Part shown: piece after piece, positions 1-12,165 of the stretch
How positions within the stretch are numbered: the first letter of the stretch is position 1
Layout: each line of letters opens with the position of its first letter
NCBI GenBank assembly: GCA_034769895.1
Contig: CM068367.1
Coordinates: 126,145,927-126,209,926 of the forward strand
Direction of reading: 5' to 3'
DNA length: 64,000 nt
From: Magicicada septendecula
Taxonomy: Eukaryota > Arthropoda > Insecta > Hemiptera > Cicadidae
Position numbers and translations under genes: made by a program
Notes under the pieces: generated by a model
What the model saw: only the letters and a program-made list of their open reading frames with translations
What the model was told of the DNA's origin: nothing
Databases searched by the model: none

Positions 1-2862
1 TTTGATTCTGTTTGAATTTGCGGCTGTTATCGTTTGCCATAGAAAAATATCGGTATGGAGAGCCATATATGACTCCCATGTTCTAAGATTTATATTTTAA
101 ATCATTTACGAAATGAAATGTTTCCATAGAAACTACTTCTTTCCACTTATTGCTTCAGTCTTAACCACAGTTCTGTGGTCACTAACGTATACCACCCCAC
201 GTTATCGCACTCGATTTTCACTGATGATGGCAGTCGACGGCACTGCCGAAACGTCTGGTTTTGCAGAAAACATTGGACTACGGCCAAACAGCCGGGAAGG
301 AATTTTAACAACAAACTACTACTTTGTTGCCGATGTCGTAGTACACATATAAAAATTATCGCCTCCCCCTTCAACTATAATTTTCATTTGTAGAAAATTA
401 CCCCCAGCCCGTTCAACTAGCCTCTTCATTTATAGATATTTCATCTACGTTTCTACAGTGGATTATTAAGATCTTCTCATCAGGATACTTTATTTATCAA
501 AATTAAGTACTTCACTCTTGTTGCAACAAAAAATGTTTCACGTAAACTGCCCTTTCCCCGTAACCGATCTTCACAAAAATCAACAGGCCTTGAGTATTCT
601 ACAACTCAGGCACATATGTACAAATTATTTGATTGTGTAAATTTACGGCAGTTATCGTTCGTCATGAAAACATTTCTCTTGTTACAACATAAAATGTTGC
701 AGGTAAACTACCCCTTTCCCTTAACCGATCTTCACCAAAATCAACAGGCCTTGAGTACTCTAAAATTTAGGGACGTTTGCAAAAACTTATTTGATTATGT
801 TTGAATTTACGGCAGTTATCGTTCTTCATGGAAAACGTTCTCTTTTTACAACATAAAATGTTGCAGGTAAACTACCCCTTTCCCTTAACCGATCTTCACC
901 AAAATCAACAGGCCTTCAGTCTTTTATAACTGATGAACTTATCCAAACAAATATTTGATTCTGTTTGAATTTGCGGGTGTTATCGTTTGCCATAGAAAAT
1001 ACCCTTGTTAAAACATAAAATGTTGCAGGTAAACTACCCCTTTCCCTTAGACGATCTTCACCAAAAACAATAGGTCTTTAGAACTCTACAATTCAGGGCT
1101 GTATGCAAAAGAGTAGTTGATTCTGTTTGAATTTGCGGCTGTTATCGTTTGCCATAGAAAATACTCTTGTTAAAACATAAAACGTTGCAGGTAAACTACC
1201 CCTTTCCCTTCACCGATCTTCACCAAAAACAATAGGTCTTGATAACTCGATAATTCAGGGCTGTACGCAAAACATTATTTGATTATGTTTGAATTTGCGG
1301 CTGTTATCGTTTGCCATAAAAAAATATCGGTATGGAGAACCATACATGACTTCCATATTCTAAGATTTATATTTAAAATCATTTTCAGCCAAACAGCCAG
1401 GCTGTGTCTTACTTGCCTTTTTATTGCTGTATTAAATGAAAAATATTATATTACATTAAAATGAAAAAATTATAATTTTATTGCCTGGCAACAAAATTAT
1501 TTTATTTTTAACAATTACCATTGTTTCAAAAAGTTTAAATAAATTTTCAAGTACTTTACTCTTGTTAAAACGTAAAAGGTTGCAGGTAACCTACCCCTTC
1601 CCCTTAACCGATCTTCACCAAAATCGAAAGTCATTGAGACCTCTACCATTGAGGGACGTATGCAAAAAATTATTTGATTCTGTTTGAATTTGCGGCTGTT
1701 ATCGTTTGCCATAGAAAATACGCTTGATAAAAAAACGTTGCAGGTAAACTACCCCTTCCCCTTAACCGATCTTCACCAAAAACAATAGGTCTTGAGTACT
1801 CTACAAATCAGGGCTGTATGCAAAACATTATTTGATTCTGTTTGAATTTGCGGCTGTTATCGTTTGCCATAGAAAATACCCTTGTTAAAAAAACGTTGCC
1901 GGTAAACTACCCCTTTCCCTCAACCGATCTTCACCAAAAACAATAGGTCTTGAGAACTCTAAAATTTAGGGCTGTATGCAAATAATCTTTTGATTCTGTT
2001 TGAATTTGCGGCTGTTATCGTTTGCCATAGGAAATACCCTTGTTAAAACATAAAACGTTACAGGTAAACTACCCCTTTCCCTTAACCGATCTTCACCAAA
2101 ATCAACAGATCTTGAGAGCTCTACAATTCAGGGCTGTATGCGAAACATTATTTGATTCTGTTTGAATTTGCGGCTGTTATCGTTTGCCAAACAAACAAAA
2201 TTACCCTTGCTAAAAAAAAAACCGTTGCAGGTAAACTACCCCTTTCCCTCAACCGATCTTCACCAAAAACAATAGGTCGCGAGTACTCTGCAAATCAGGG
2301 CTGCATGCCAAAAATTATTTGATTCTGTTTGAATTTGCGGCAGTTATCGTTTGCCATAGAAAAAAAATCTACAGACACACAGACAGACAGACACACAGAG
2401 AGACAGACAGACACACAGACACTTTTCGGAAAACGACTTTTTTTCATGTTTTGAGTGTAGTAGAATCAGAATCTGCAATAATCTCGAACACGATTTTTTT
2501 TGCCATCACCATACTTCCATTCCTTAAGGAATATGGAAGTAATACCCTTGTTAAAACAAAACGTTGCAGGTAAACTACCCCTTTCCCTTATCCGATCTTC
2601 ACCAAAAACAATAGGTTTTGAGAACTCTAGAATTCAGGGCTGTATGCAAAACATTATTTGATTCTGTTTGAATTTGCGGCTGTTATCGTTTGCCATAGAA
2701 AAAAAATCTACAGACAGACAGACAGACACACACAGAGACACTTTTCGAAAAATGACTTTTTTTCATGTTTTGAGGGTAGTACAATCAAAATCTGCAATAA
2801 TCTTGAACACGATTTTTTTTTGCCATCAGCATACTTCCATTTCCTTAAGGAACATGGAAGTA
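1..2862 (+). repeat. 160-bp tandem-repeat (TR) family, block A
   Basis: Non-coding array. A 5' module starts at 47 (TATCGGTATGGAGAGCC) and runs to about 375; it is followed by roughly a dozen diverged units of 155-168 bp. Each unit has the landmarks GATTCTGTTTGAATTTGCGG, CGTTTGCCATAGAAAA, GGTAAACTACCCCTTTCCC and CCGATCTTCACCAAAA. The block ends at 2862 in a GACA-rich microsatellite, a conserved 100-bp tail and the palindromic end ACTTCCATTTCCTTAAGG...ATGGAAGT. A second, complete-looking copy (1318-2540) sits inside. The same family recurs at 12.2, 17.5, 24.8, 27.1/37.3, 32.3, 39.1 and 52.0 kb. The left edge lies outside the window. Short reading frames inside are by-products of the repeat. 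Confidence 0.85.
1318..2540 (+). mobile_element. TR-family copy nested in block A
   Basis: Begins with ATATCGGTATGGAGAACC and ends with the palindrome ACTTCCATTCCTTAAGGAAT followed by ATGGAAGTA. It shares an unusual internal junction with the copy at 32301-33841: the 5' module is cut after about 75 bp and joined to CAAACAGCCAGGCTGTG, then an AT-rich piece containing TTGCCTGGCAACAAAATT, then six to seven array units, then the microsatellite and tail. The two copies therefore derive from one source element. On both sides lies array sequence: CGTTTGCCATAAAAA to the left, ACCCTTGTTAAAAC to the right. I could not define a clear target duplication here. Confidence 0.7.
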
Positions 2863-3543
2863 ATAAACACCTCATCGACTTAAAAACTCGTAACAAAGCC
2901 TACACAGGATTAAATGATACGACACGATCAAAATAATGAGCATAGTGGCGCTCTCTTTGTGCCAGGCCCGGAACTTTTCACCCTACCCTCGTATAATGAA
3001 ATAAGATTAAAAAGTGTACACATTGTAAGTTGATTATCCTGAATCGCATTTTTTCTACGAAAGATATCCTAAGTGTTTACTTCTGGGATCTTTTAGTTTT
3101 TCAGTGGGGGGATCAGGATTCCTAGGACACTCCCCCTGGCCACGTCTCTATCGTCAACATAAGTTCTATCGCTTTCCCTATCTTCTTTGCTTGGATACCA
3201 TCTCCGTCGGTCCCTGTCTTACCATTCTCCAGTCCCAAGTTTCGTTCTTCACTTGCATCATCCACCTCATCCCGCCATGCTCTACCTCTGTCCTCGCTTT
3301 ATAACAACACTACTTTTGTTTCTTGACAACACTATTCAGTAAATTCAATCTGGTCGTAGAATGGGCGAAATATCTGGCATGAGTAAACTGTGTTTGAAAC
3401 TAGAAACAGTGATACTTGTGTTTCTGCTTCCCGTTTGAGACTGACTTTCTTTAGGTAATGCAATCCACCTGATTGCCTACAGCATGTGGAAAATCCGGGC
3501 AAGGATGAAATCGCGCGAGAAGAATCCGACTGCAGTAACTGTA
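2863..3543. other. intergenic, no gene seen
   Basis: About 680 bp between the TR block and the hAT element. It has mixed composition with short open frames, none with a recognisable domain. Near 3104-3150 there is a GGGGGGATC/CTCCCCC-type patch, but no paired terminal repeat was found. Confidence 0.6.
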
Positions 3544-4473
3544 TTCAAGCCCAGGGGCGTAGCCAAGGGGGGGCAGGGAGGGGCAGCTGCCCCCCCCTAG
3601 ATCAAGTTACAAAGTAAAAAATATAAAATAAAAGTAGATAAAAAACGCATGCGAGGAGTGCTAGAACAGGAGCAGTGATGGACAGTTATCCTTACTTTAC
3701 TTTAAAGAATTAAAGAAACATATATAGTTAATTTACAGTTTTGAACTTCCCGCTTTTGTAAGTCCCTAGTTTTAAAGCATCCGCCATTTTCCTGGTGAAC
3801 AGACCAGTCGCGTTATAGTTCAACTCGGCTTTGCAAGCTTCTTTTTAGTTTCCGTCTTTATTTAAATATAGTCTAACCTCATCAGAGACCTCACTTCATC
3901 CACAGTACCTACAGGACACATCAATAGTTAGTAGTAAAATGGGTATACGAAAGTTTTTTAAAGGTAAATTAGCCATTAATTTTTTATGTCGATTTCTAAA
4001 ATTTCAGGATATTTCTACAACGTTGAATAGTATTAAAATATATTGGTCACGTAATAGTATTTATAATTATACCTATAGTGGTTACGTTATTTTGTTTGTC
4101 TCAAAAAAGTCAAGACTACAGAACTCTCCCTGAGTGAAGAAAGTTAGGTTAAGTTTCGATTATTCGGACGCTTCCAATTTCCAAAACTAAAATTTCGGAT
4201 ACACTAATTACAAGCAGATGTGTATTTTATGATTTCAAAATACCTCTCGCAATAACAAGATATAAAAAAAGAAAAAAAATTACATTTTAATCGGCCATTT
4301 CGTCTCGTTCCACTTTGCGAATATTCACTTACTTGGCGTAATAACCAGGGTTGTGAAATTTTTGAAAAAAGATGGTGGATATAATTTTTTTACAACGCTT
4401 GTGATCAGGGTTGTAGCAGAGTAAGCATGAGAGTATAAGTCTAGTCTAGGGATAGTAGTGCTGATGCCTTAAG

Positions 4474-4492
4474 ATTGCTGATAGGGATGGGT

Positions 4493-4524
<32 letters not shown>

Positions 4525-5022
4525 CAAAATATCGATATTGTCCCTTCAGTTATCGATGTTTTTCTTATTTTATGATAATGTTTTCTTATTTTCTTGTTTA
4601 TGTCCTTGACAGCTGAATACGAGAATAGTTGACTTCGTGTAGTTTTATTTTAAAATCAGTTTCAAATTACCTTTTTTGAGTTTTTTGCGGAACAGTTTAG
4701 GAACCACTCAGCTATTCAACATCCATTTAAATGAGTGTCCAAGTATCGATATTTACTATTCATAATAACAGTTGGTCTAAGTGATGTTTGTTTTTTACAT
4801 TATTTCTATCCAAGTCACATAAAAGATAAACAGAATCAAAGACGGAACAGACTCACTTGGGGGAAATTATAAATCTCTGTACTTCCAACTTGAACTTAAA
4901 TCATGACCGATATATCGATGGTTTTCCTTCGATAATATTTATATATCGATGTTAATGACTCGATATTTTATCGATATCAAATATTAATAAGTTGGCGATC
5001 GATACCCATCCCTACTTGCTGA
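4474..5022. mobile_element. hAT-type MITE nested in the hAT intron
   Basis: Body 4482-5014 (533 bp) with inverted ends TAGGGATGGGTATCGATA and TATCGATACCCATCCCTA (nearly perfect at the outermost 17 bp). Flanking 8-bp duplications are ATTGCTGA (4474-4481) and CTTGCTGA (5015-5022), one mismatch. The interior is AT-rich, holds an (AT)n run at about 4497-4525 and repeated TATCGAT motifs, and has no coding capacity. Since it sits inside the host hAT, it inserted later than or together with it. Confidence 0.85.
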
Positions 5023-5053
5023 TTGGTTTCCGCCATATTCAAAACTGCTATGT

Positions 5054-5279
5054 TAATTGAGCCGGTGAGAATGAAAGTGGCATAAGTCATAAAATTTGAA
5101 TATATAAAGTATATAAAAACATGCAGAATACATATTTATAAATCAGATTAATCACTTACATGTAGACAGTGATCAGTTTTTAGTATTACAGTATCTTTTT
5201 ATTTGATTTTTCAATAACAATTTTAACAAACCATTAAATTTCTCCAATTAGCCATAAAGCATTCTCACCGGCTCAATTA
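5054..5279. mobile_element. small TA-flanked MITE
   Basis: A perfect 20-bp inverted repeat, TAATTGAGCCGGTGAGAATG at 5054-5073 and its complement at 5260-5279, bounds a 226-bp AT-rich segment. If the outer TA pairs are target duplications, the body is 5056-5277, which would fit a Tc1/mariner-type MITE. There is no coding sequence. It lies 40 bp from the preceding MITE, also in the hAT intron. Confidence 0.7.
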
Positions 5280-8200
5280 TATTCGCCTTGTTTCGGCATC
5301 AGCAGCGCCACCCTAGCGACTTCTTGATGAAATGTCTAAACGGTGAAAAATTATATTTATATAGAAAAAATGTAAAGTTATTTCATTTAATAAAAAATTA
5401 AAAGAAAAGTAACAAACTAAAAGAAATTTGGACACACCTTCCTGTATGCGGTAATGTAAAAATAAATTTGTTTAATTTTTCCTGCATAATCTTCTTTATT
5501 TGGGAATTCTCATCTTTATTTTAGGGAGCAAAAAAAGGGATTTAGATGACAGTGATAAACGTGAAAGCGAGAAGAAAGTTAAAACCTCACCAGCACCTTG
5601 CCCTGTTGAGCTTCAACCAGGGCCTTCTTCCATTCCAACACTCAGTGAGTCACCTAAACCTGATGTTGAAGACTGCTGTGAGTGTGAGAATGATTTGGGT
5701 CGGTGGATCGGACGGACATCTCAGATGACAGCGCCAAAAAAAAAGGAACTGTTGACAAACTGTTGGGTTCCACCCACTACTTATGACTTTGCTAAAGATG
5801 TCGGCCTCTCAAGCAGGAAGTTTAATCACGGTTGGCTTCAAACTTACTCCCCTTGGTTAGCATATTCGAAGGGGTCGAAAGGCGCACTCTGCAAATTCTG
5901 TGTGCTGTTCCCACCCCTTCTTGGTACAGTGAAGGGTGTTTTAGGATCGTTCATTGTAACTCCTTTTATACGTTACAAACATTTACATGAAAATTGCAAA
6001 AGTCATGCTTCCACCCACTGGCACAAAGCTGCAGTCAGTGCAGCCAAAATCTTTATGGACGAAATTCCTGTCGACGTTCAGGTGATATCGGGCCACAAGA
6101 TACTAATAGAAGAAAACAAAAAAATCTTAGCATCGATAATTTCTACAATCGTATTTTGTGGTACCCATGATTTGCCTCTGAGGGAAATGAGCAGCATGAA
6201 GGTGTATTTCAAGACCTGATCCACTTCCGAATCGATGCTGATGACCAAGAACTAAAACGTCACTGTGATATCCTTAGTATGAGAAAAAATGCAACATATG
6301 TCCCCTCAGATCCAGAATGAAATTATTGATCTCTGCTGAGCTGTTATCAAAGATGACATTATAGAACAAGCAAAGAAGGCATTTGCCTTTAGCGTGCTGG
6401 CAGATGAGACTGCTGATATATCAGGGAAAGAGCAGCTGTCTATTGGTTTGCGCTTCTTCGATGAAAAAGAAATGCAAGTTCGGGAAGAGTTTGTGGGTTT
6501 TGTGGAACTTCCTGCCCTCAATGCCACCACGATTGCAACAGCGATAGACAAGTTTCTGGAAAAAGAAGGACTTGACCCGAAGAAATGTGTAGGTCAGGGT
6601 TATGATGGATGTTCAGCTATGGCTGGCAAGTATGAAGGTGTACAATCAATTATAAGAAATAAGTATGAGAAAGCTATCTTCTTTCATTGTGCATCACACA
6701 AATTAAATCTTGTTGTAAATGACTTGAATAGTGTTCCACAAATACCCAACACCATCGCCACTATCAAAGACATTATAAGGTTCTTCAGAGAGTCAGTGTT
6801 GAGAAGACGCTACGCCCCGAACATTCCAATGCTCTGTGAGTTGCGATGGTCCCAAAAATGCAAGAATATTTCAGTTTTTAACGAGCATTTCATAAAAATT
6901 GTTGAAGGGTTGAAGAGATTATCACTGGAAGAAGGAAATTCGAACACGAGGAATCAGGCATTTCAATTACATTCTGCAGCCACAAAACCTGAACTTATTG
7001 TTGCTGTTGCCTTGATAGCCAAATATTCTGCCTTATTGGAACCTGTTGTAAATGTTCTTCAATTTAAAACCCTGGACCTGGTCCAATGCTCAAAACACAT
7101 CAAACGGATCCTTGGAGTGATAACAACTCATCGTAGTGATGCAGAGAAAGTTACTACAGAGCTTGTAAATAGTGTCGACGAGATTACCAAAGATGTTAGA
7201 GTGGAATTGACAGTCCCAAGATCTATTCAAAAACAAAAACATCGCTCCAATCCTCCAGCTTCCAGTCCTTTAGAGTACTGGAACAGATCCTTGGTAATTC
7301 CTTACTTCGATTCATTAGTTTCTTCACTGGAGGCACGTTTTTCAGATGAACACTCACCTGCCTTTTCAATTTTGTCTCTACATCTGTTAGATGATATCCA
7401 TGATAACCATGAAAGACTTTAAAATAAAAGGCAAGGAGTTCTCAGATTTTTATAACTTAAAAGATGTTGCCTCCGAAGTTGAATTATGGTACACTATGTG
7501 GGAGAAGAAGAAACTCAATAAAGAGCAGCTAAAAAAACTGACAATAGCAGATCTAGTAAAAGAGGCTGAAATCTTTTACCCGGCCACAAAAAAAGCGCTG
7601 CTTATCTCTATTACTCTGCCTTGCACCACTTGTACTGTAGAGCGGTCGTTTAGTACGTTGCGGAGAGTAAAGACCTGGCTTAGGTCGACGATGACAGGGG
7701 AGCGTCTCAATGGACTATGCTTAATGAGTGTCCACAGAAAAACTGCTTTGGAAAAAAAGGAGCAATTGGAGAAGGAAGTGCTGAAAAGGTTTTCTGAAAA
7801 TCCAAGAAAACTTATTTTAGTTTAACATTTTTTAGTTATTTGATTTAGTTTTTATTTTAGTTTAACTTATTTTAGTAAGTTATTTTAGTAACATGTTTTA
7901 GTTTAATACTTTGTAATAATATATCCTTTGCTAGTTTGCATACGAAAAACTAATATTGTTTTAAAAATATATAATTGTATAAAATTATACTGTACTATAC
8001 TAATTTTATATCATACCGTACTATAAAACTTTAATTTTGTCATTCATCACGGTATTTGTAAGTAATTCTGTTTTTTCATTGTTGCCACGTTTTAATTAAA
8101 ATCACATTATTATTTGTGACTTTTGGTGATTATTTAACCCTTAAAGCATCTTGGGGTCTCAGACACCCCAGAACATCTTTTCTTGGATCAAGTGTTCCAA

Positions 8201-8940
8201 TCTTTAATTTCACCCCTTGAATTAAAATATTTTTGAACTTCTTGCGGTATATATTGACAATCTAGGGTACCCTCTTAACGATCAAATAGAAGTAATCGCC
8301 CAAGAATATAACAGTCCCTAGTACAGCCACGAAAGTAAAATATATCAAATCTAAGTGTGCACTACTATGGTTAAATCTGAAACATTTCTTCGTAGTATTC
8401 TTCATTCCAGAGAAAAAATTCCTAAAGTTTTTAAATAAAGGAAAATTTTAAATTTAACTCGATAACGGTGCGTGTTACTAAAAAGTAGCTAATAAAAAAA
8501 ATTTCATGTGAGAGGTAACTCACAAATAAAGTAACATAAAAGTCTTTTAAATAGATCCGACAATCACTGCTTTGGATCAATAGAGTAAAACTTTTTTAAA
8601 TTCCCTTTTGGATTAATTTTAAAAATTTCTTTTTAGCTTAGATTCCTATAATAGGTATGCGATAGTTATACTGACGAGCCTTAATAACATACCGAGACGA
8701 AACAATTTGCTTATCCCCCCCCCCCGGCGCTTTTTAGGTAACCCTTTAGTCCTCTGCCCCCCCCTATCCAAAATCCTGGCTACGTCCATGTTCAAGCCTA
8801 TCCCTCTAATTACGTTTTGGCACATAGATGATCTCCATTTCAAGCCAAAATAAATGTAGTAAGAAAATTGAAGATTTTAGAGTAAAGTTTCTAATTGTTT
8901 CCACCTTTTCCCTTCTTTTTTAATAGAAAACTATGTAAAT

Positions 8941-9110
8941 ATAATTAAATCACTATTGACTCAGAACACAAAGTTTTTTATGGATAAAACGTAAAAGTTT
9001 TTTACGTAAAGTTTTTACCCATAAAAAACTTTGTGTTCCGAGTCAGTAGTGATTTAATTATATTTATTTAAGCAACGGACACGTTACGGACAACGAAATC
9101 CAAGAAAAAC
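8941..9110. mobile_element. hairpin (foldback) element, copy 1
   Basis: Arms 8941-8983 and 9018-9061 are inverted complements of about 43 bp with two mismatches, and contain ACACAAAGTTTTTTATGG. The right arm is followed by CGGACAACGAAATCCAAGAA (9091-9110). The same tail (GGACAACAAAATCCAAGAA) follows a second hairpin at 46871-46993, so this is a dispersed family rather than a lone palindrome. No coding sequence. Confidence 0.6.
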
Positions 9111-10129
9111 TATGTAATTATGTAAACTATTAAACTCTGCATACAATTTGAGCGGGTTGGTGCTGAGAGGTGGTACCTTTGCAACTTTTGTTAATAATAC
9201 TATTCTGTAACATTATCTTATTATGGTTATCTATAAAACTTTATGTTTTATAAATCTTTACAACTTTTGTTCAGCATACATAGATGAGATTTTGTTTTCT
9301 ACGGCGCAAAATCCAAGTCGCCAGTGTACTGCCACAGCGTTGGAGCGGTTGGAAGGAAAGAATAACAATAACTAAATGCAGATCTTTAGGGGCTGAAGTG
9401 TAGTAAACTACAGAATATATGAGAAAACTTACTGTATATGGAGAAGGTGCTGTACACTTACGTTGCAGGATAGGTCTAAAAATGAAGAAATAAGAGAAAG
9501 AATGAATGTCTGTACCAGTACAAATGACACAATTGATGCAAAATGGTCAAGATGGTTTTTTGTTATTACCAGATTGTATGAATTCCAACCAACCGAACGG
9601 AATCATGGCCACGAATCGTTTTAAACTAATTTATTATAATAAATTATTAATAAACTATTAATTATTAATAAGTAACCTCTCGTCAGGGTTATCAATCGGC
9701 GAATGATTATACAATTTTTGCTTAATTTTATGTCTTAGGCAAAATTAAGTCTTGTCTTTACTCTACTACTATGTCTTATGCAGTAGAATAACCTTGGTCT
9801 TAGGTATTTTGTATGGTAATTCACAGTCTGCCTTAGCATATTCACACATACACGTTTCGTTCGACTTTCTGTGTCCAGGTTTTTCGAATTGACTGTTTCA
9901 ATCGCATGTTGCAATCAACGCTAAATCAAGTACTATTACAAAAATCTCAAGTCATTCAATAATTTAAAATAAAATGGCTCATATCTAAATGAATAGTATT
10001 CAAGTTCATTTCGATAATTTCTGCTCAAGTTCGCCTATTATTCCTTTGAATTGGCTTTCAGATCAAAATTAATACGTGTGAACCGTTGATATTTCGCTTG
10101 ACTTTGAGAACAATTCGTTTATTTTTTGG

Positions 10130-10530
10130 CGGTCCGTGTGTGGAGGATATTTTTTTATGACGAGTGTCGGCTACACTGTGTCAAGCGTAGGCACCATACA
10201 CACGCGGTGTGCAGGCAGAGGGAATGCGTCGGATTGACCCACATGACATGACGATGTTGTCCAAGCATGCATTCGAAGAGCTGTTATGTGAGAAAGGCGA
10301 TTGGGTAGGTGGTAATCTGTGTGTACGGTCGCGCCGGTGTTGGTCACATGAGCAGGGTCGTGAACGCGTTTGGCCTTCGGCGAACAGGATTTTATCTGAG
10401 GCACGGCCATGCAGATCAGTGACGACAGCGGCGAAGGCTAAAGCAAGCGGCCGAGGTGCCGCGGGTCTGATTCATTGTTATTGTTGTGACGTCACACCGG
10501 TTACTGCACCTACTACTCGTCCATAATAGA
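10130..10530. promoter_or_regulatory. CpG-rich patch, possible promoter or 5' exon
   Basis: In an AT-rich neighbourhood this 400-bp stretch is rich in CG dinucleotides (GCGGCCGAGGTGCCGCGG, GGTCGCGCCGG) and contains a CRE-like TGACGTCA at about 10487. A 105-codon frame crosses it without any domain I know. It may be an unmethylated promoter or untranslated exon of a gene not visible here, or a fragment of a GC-rich repeat. Confidence 0.25.
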
Positions 10531-11157
10531 TATCGTTGTGAAAAGGGAGAAATGCTCTATTGGAATCATAATCGCAATATTTTACTTTTCTTTCATCGCT
10601 GCCAGAGTATTCGGCTGCGTTCTTCTCTTCTTAAAATTAAAGTGAACAGTACAATGGACGAATTAAAACAGCGGAAATGGAAAACTTACGGTCGTCTGAT
10701 CCTCGAAACTGCGTGATGAGGCTCAATTTGTAGCCAATCAGCTACAGCCGATGGTGTGAAATGTTTTGATGACGCTGTCCAGTATTTAATATTAATACTT
10801 ACAAACGAATTCGCAAATAAAAAAGTACTGACTGCTAAAACTTCTTGATAATATATGTTTATCTATATAGTTTAATCGATACATGATATTTCGCAACCCA
10901 TTCAATTATTTCGAAAGTATTAAAGATTCGATTCTAAGTTTTAGAAATCCTTTTATTAATGTCTGGGCATTTGAAAATTTTGACTCAATGTTAAAAAAAA
11001 AATGATACTAAACTTCAAATGGTTTTCATTCGAGTCCCGTTTTAGCCAACCTTACCTGCTAAATGCCCTCATTAAATTGGATTATAATTATTTCTATTTT
11101 TATACAAAGATATCGGCTACAGTCTACAAGTTATACTTACTCGGTTGAAATGCTATG

Positions 11158-11237
11158 CACGACCTTTGTTTGGTATGCCACAGGTGTTTCAAATGATACA
11201 CGACCTTTGGTATGGCATAGGTGTTTCAAAACTATAC
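11158..11237. repeat. tandem duplication, about 40 bp x 2
   Basis: CACGACCTTTGTTTGGTATG... (11158-11198) is followed directly by a diverged second copy (11199-11237), both ending in GGTGTTTCAAA. Slippage-type duplication in non-coding DNA. Confidence 0.75.
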
Positions 11238-12165
11238 GTAATAGGCGTATTTTTAGTTTTTTGTAGGACCTTCATTTCTCTTTTGTTATACCGACCCGTT
11301 CCTCTGAAGGAATTGGTTACCACTATCACTGGGGAGTGATACCATCCCGCTAAAATGGGGAGTTCACCGTAACAGGCTCCACCATCAGAACTCAGACGCC
11401 TACGAATTTTAATATAACAATAATTCCTTGATTTAGTAGTGACCGTCGATCAATAAATTTTTACCGATGGAAGGTTTAGCGAGGATCGGTCAATAAGTAT
11501 AACACAAATTTTACATTACTGACTTTCGACAATATTTATTGTAATTATCAGGACCTGTGTACGGACAATACAGAAAAATCAAATACATAACCAGTCAATT
11601 AATTGAGTGCGTGTGTCGGAGGGGCAAGACTGTTTGTTTTACATCAGCAAAATAATTACATTTCATACATATAATATTACGTATAAAAATTACACACAAG
11701 CAATTATTCATGATTATGACTGCAAATTTTCGAGATTTAATGGACGTTTTAAAACAAATGTTACGGGGACATTTTATTATTGGTTTATAACAATCGTTCT
11801 AGTTTAAAAGATACAGTAAAACTGATGGAATGTAGTACTAACTGAGTGCACCACTATTTCGCCTTATAACGTAAACAACTGTAATGATCACGTGGGTGTC
11901 CGTGAGTCAGCGAGTGGGCACAGACTATTGCCATTTCGAACAGTAACAATAAATATTTCCTAAACAACTAATGTGTTTTATTTTTTTGACATTTTACAGT
12001 CGTTTTACCGTTTCGACGTTGTCCTGTTGAGGAGTGGACGTATCTAGAATTTGGTCTTGAGGGGGCGGTCGTTCGGCTAAACACAAAAGATAGAAACAAG
12101 TGAAAATTAAGCAACATTACGGTTATAATCACAAACAGAATAATCACTGTTGCACATCACTATAG

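Larger units (their letters stand above)
3939..7825 (+). pseudogene. hAT transposase (TTF zinc finger, DUF4371, C-terminal hAT dimerisation), spliced and broken
   Basis: DNA cut-and-paste transposase related to the domesticated ZMYM1/THAP-type proteins. Exon 1 (3939-3963) encodes MGIRKFFKG up to a GTAAAT donor. Exon 2 starts at 5525 after CATCTTTATTTTAG, and the join restores phase to read GSKKRDLDDSDK. A TTF-type zinc finger follows (WLAYSKGSKGALCKFC, about 5850-5920), then DUF4371 with LADETADISGKEQLS (about 6400-6450) and GYDGCSAMAGKY. The hAT C-terminal block is CTVERSFSTLRRVKTWLRS (about 7630-7685). Breaks: a frame change near 6190, a second near 6300 and an in-frame TGA near 6341; the last domain is in another frame from about 7391. 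It therefore looks non-functional. Confidence 0.9.
3544..8798 (+). mobile_element. hAT transposon, ZMYM1-like, with 8-bp target duplication
   Basis: The element body is 3552-8790 (5239 bp), flanked by identical 8-bp duplications TTCAAGCC at 3544-3551 and 8791-8798, the hAT hallmark. Terminal inverted repeats are CAGGGGCGTAGCCA on the left and, read inward from the right, CATGGACGTAGCCAG, each followed by G-rich/C-rich runs. It carries one spliced transposase gene (3939-7825). Bases 3964-5524 are its intron, which hosts two further small elements (4482-5014 and 5054-5279). Bases 7826-8790 are AT-rich 3' sequence without a gene. The exact target duplication suggests fairly recent insertion, although the gene has already decayed. 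Confidence 0.93.
8799..12023. other. intergenic, mostly unique AT-rich DNA
   Basis: No convincing gene. It contains a hairpin element (8941-9061), a CpG-rich patch (about 10140-10520), a short tandem duplication (11158-11237) and an AT-rich stretch (9630-9680). Open frames such as the one at 10209-10526 have no recognisable domain. Confidence 0.6.

Noticed and set aside
1-2862. CRISPR-like array
   Set aside because: Regular repeats of about 160 bp, but without short identical repeats and unique spacers, and in an animal genome. It is a transposon-borne tandem array.
3104-3304. 66-codon frame with a GGGGGG start region
   Set aside because: Short, no domain, no splice or promoter support.
10209-10526. 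Forward 105-codon frame in the CpG-rich patch
   Set aside because: CpG-rich DNA keeps frames open by chance; no domain, and no splice partners found.
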